Source of the DNA: an uncultured Litorilinea sp.
Lineage (GTDB): Bacteria > Chloroflexota > Anaerolineae > Caldilineales > Caldilineaceae
Length of the DNA stretch: 6,943 nt
Direction: 5' to 3'
Assembly: GCA_937922105.1 (NCBI GenBank)
Contig: CAKZVN010000177.1
Coordinates: 1-6,943, forward strand
In this document: piece after piece, positions 6,510 through 6,943 of the stretch
Numbering within the stretch: position 1 is the stretch's first letter
How the letters are laid out: the number at the start of each line of letters is the position of its first letter
Notes under the pieces: model-generated
What the model saw: the letters and a program-made list of their open reading frames with translations, nothing else
Database searches by the model: none
Told to the model about the DNA's origin: nothing
Made by a program: the position numbers and the translations under genes

Positions 6510-6943
6510 TCAATTGCCGCCGAAGAAGATCCCGAACGTTTCCTGCAGGAAGTTCAGAGTGCCCGCGCCGAGCAAGATCATGATCACATACTTGATGCTC
6601 TTGCCCACCGCAACCATGCTGACAAAGGTGAAGACGCGAATACGCAAGATGCCCGCGATGATGCCGGCAAAGTCGAAGAGCGGGAAGGGAATCGCAGCCA
6701 AGAGGAGCAAGAGGATCGCGCCGTAGCGGTCGGTGAGGCGATGTAGGCGCTCGAAGTGAGGGCGCTTGTCTTCGGGGACGAGGGCACGACCGCTGGCGCC
6801 CGCGACATAGCCGGACAACTCGCCGAAGGCGCTGCCGATTCCGGCAACAATCCCCAACAGCACCGGGTCCAACGCGGTGCTCATGGCGATCACCACCGCA
6901 ATGCCCGGTGCGGGGAGGATGATGGTAGCGCTGGCGATTAGGC
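6510..6943 (-). CDS. VTT domain / SNARE-associated (DedA-like) membrane protein, 5' end missing
   Basis: The reading frame stays open to the right edge, so the visible 143 residues are the C-terminal part of a longer protein. The GTG at 6896 is probably internal, because the upstream residues (LIASATIILPAPGIAV) continue the fold. Visible parts in order: a hydrophobic segment with Pro residues; the family signature GIVAGIGSAFGELSGYVAG; a charged cytoplasmic-type loop (ALVPEDKRPHFERLHRLTDR); a transmembrane segment with IPFPLFDFAGIIAGIL; and a last transmembrane segment (VFTFVSMVAVGKSIKYVIMI) before the end FFGGN. The G-x(3)-GE-x-x-GY-x-x-G and P-x-P-x-x-D-x-AG-x-x-AG patterns mark VTT proteins (YqaA/DedA/TMEM41-like), linked to lipid scrambling or undecaprenyl-phosphate handling in some members. 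The specific substrate cannot be read here. Confidence 0.87.
   Translation of the reverse strand, partial: LIASATIILPAPGIAVVIAMSTALDPVLLGIVAGIGSAFGELSGYVAGASGRALVPEDKRPHFERLHRLTDRYGAILLLLLAAIPFPLFDFAGIIAGILRIRVFTFVSMVAVGKSIKYVIMILLGAGTLNFLQETFGIFFGGN

Noticed and set aside
6477..6746. An 89-residue plus-strand reading frame starting inside the repeat and running opposite the VTT gene.
   Set aside because: It is very rich in Glu, Asp and Arg, has no ribosome-binding site, and overlaps a clear VTT coding region on the other strand.

Overview
The window is a high-GC bacterial segment dominated by one very large gene on the minus strand. That gene encodes a 2035-residue alpha-2-macroglobulin (A2M)-type protein with an intact CSEQ thioester motif. 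A second minus-strand gene, cut by the right edge, encodes the C-terminal part of a multi-pass membrane protein of the VTT / SNARE-associated (DedA-like) family. I cannot fix the taxon from this sequence. The GC-rich coding style, the large A2M with a plain N-terminal membrane anchor instead of a lipobox, and the GTCATTCTGAG-type intergenic inverted repeat would suit a Chloroflexota-like environmental bacterium, but this is a weak inference.

Layout from left to right. Bases 1-27 form a perfect GC-rich hairpin just beyond the end of the A2M gene and may be its terminator. Bases 59-6166 are the A2M gene, read right to left, starting at an ATG with a strong AAGGAG ribosome-binding site. Bases 6167-6509 are non-coding: they hold the A2M leader, a short 16-base-period direct repeat (6353-6377) and a roughly 100-bp imperfect inverted repeat (6382-6481) that looks like a dispersed palindromic or MITE-like element. 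Bases 6510-6943 are the VTT gene, whose 5' end lies outside the window.

Function. The A2M protein is predicted to be tethered to the cytoplasmic membrane with its body outside. By analogy with bacterial A2Ms, a protease that cuts the bait segment would trigger a conformational change, expose the Cys-Gln thioester and become covalently trapped. The VTT protein is an integral membrane protein of a family linked to lipid translocation and membrane homeostasis. The 343-base gap with a repeat element between the two genes gives no reason to see them as one operon. E. coli A2M (yfhM) lies next to pbpC, but no penicillin-binding protein gene is visible here; the sequence beyond base 1 would have to be examined.

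I found no CRISPR array, tRNA, rRNA, insertion sequence or obviously new multi-gene system. The features most worth a second look are the thioester-lock residues, the Lys/Arg-free bait, the non-lipoprotein anchor and the intergenic palindromic element.
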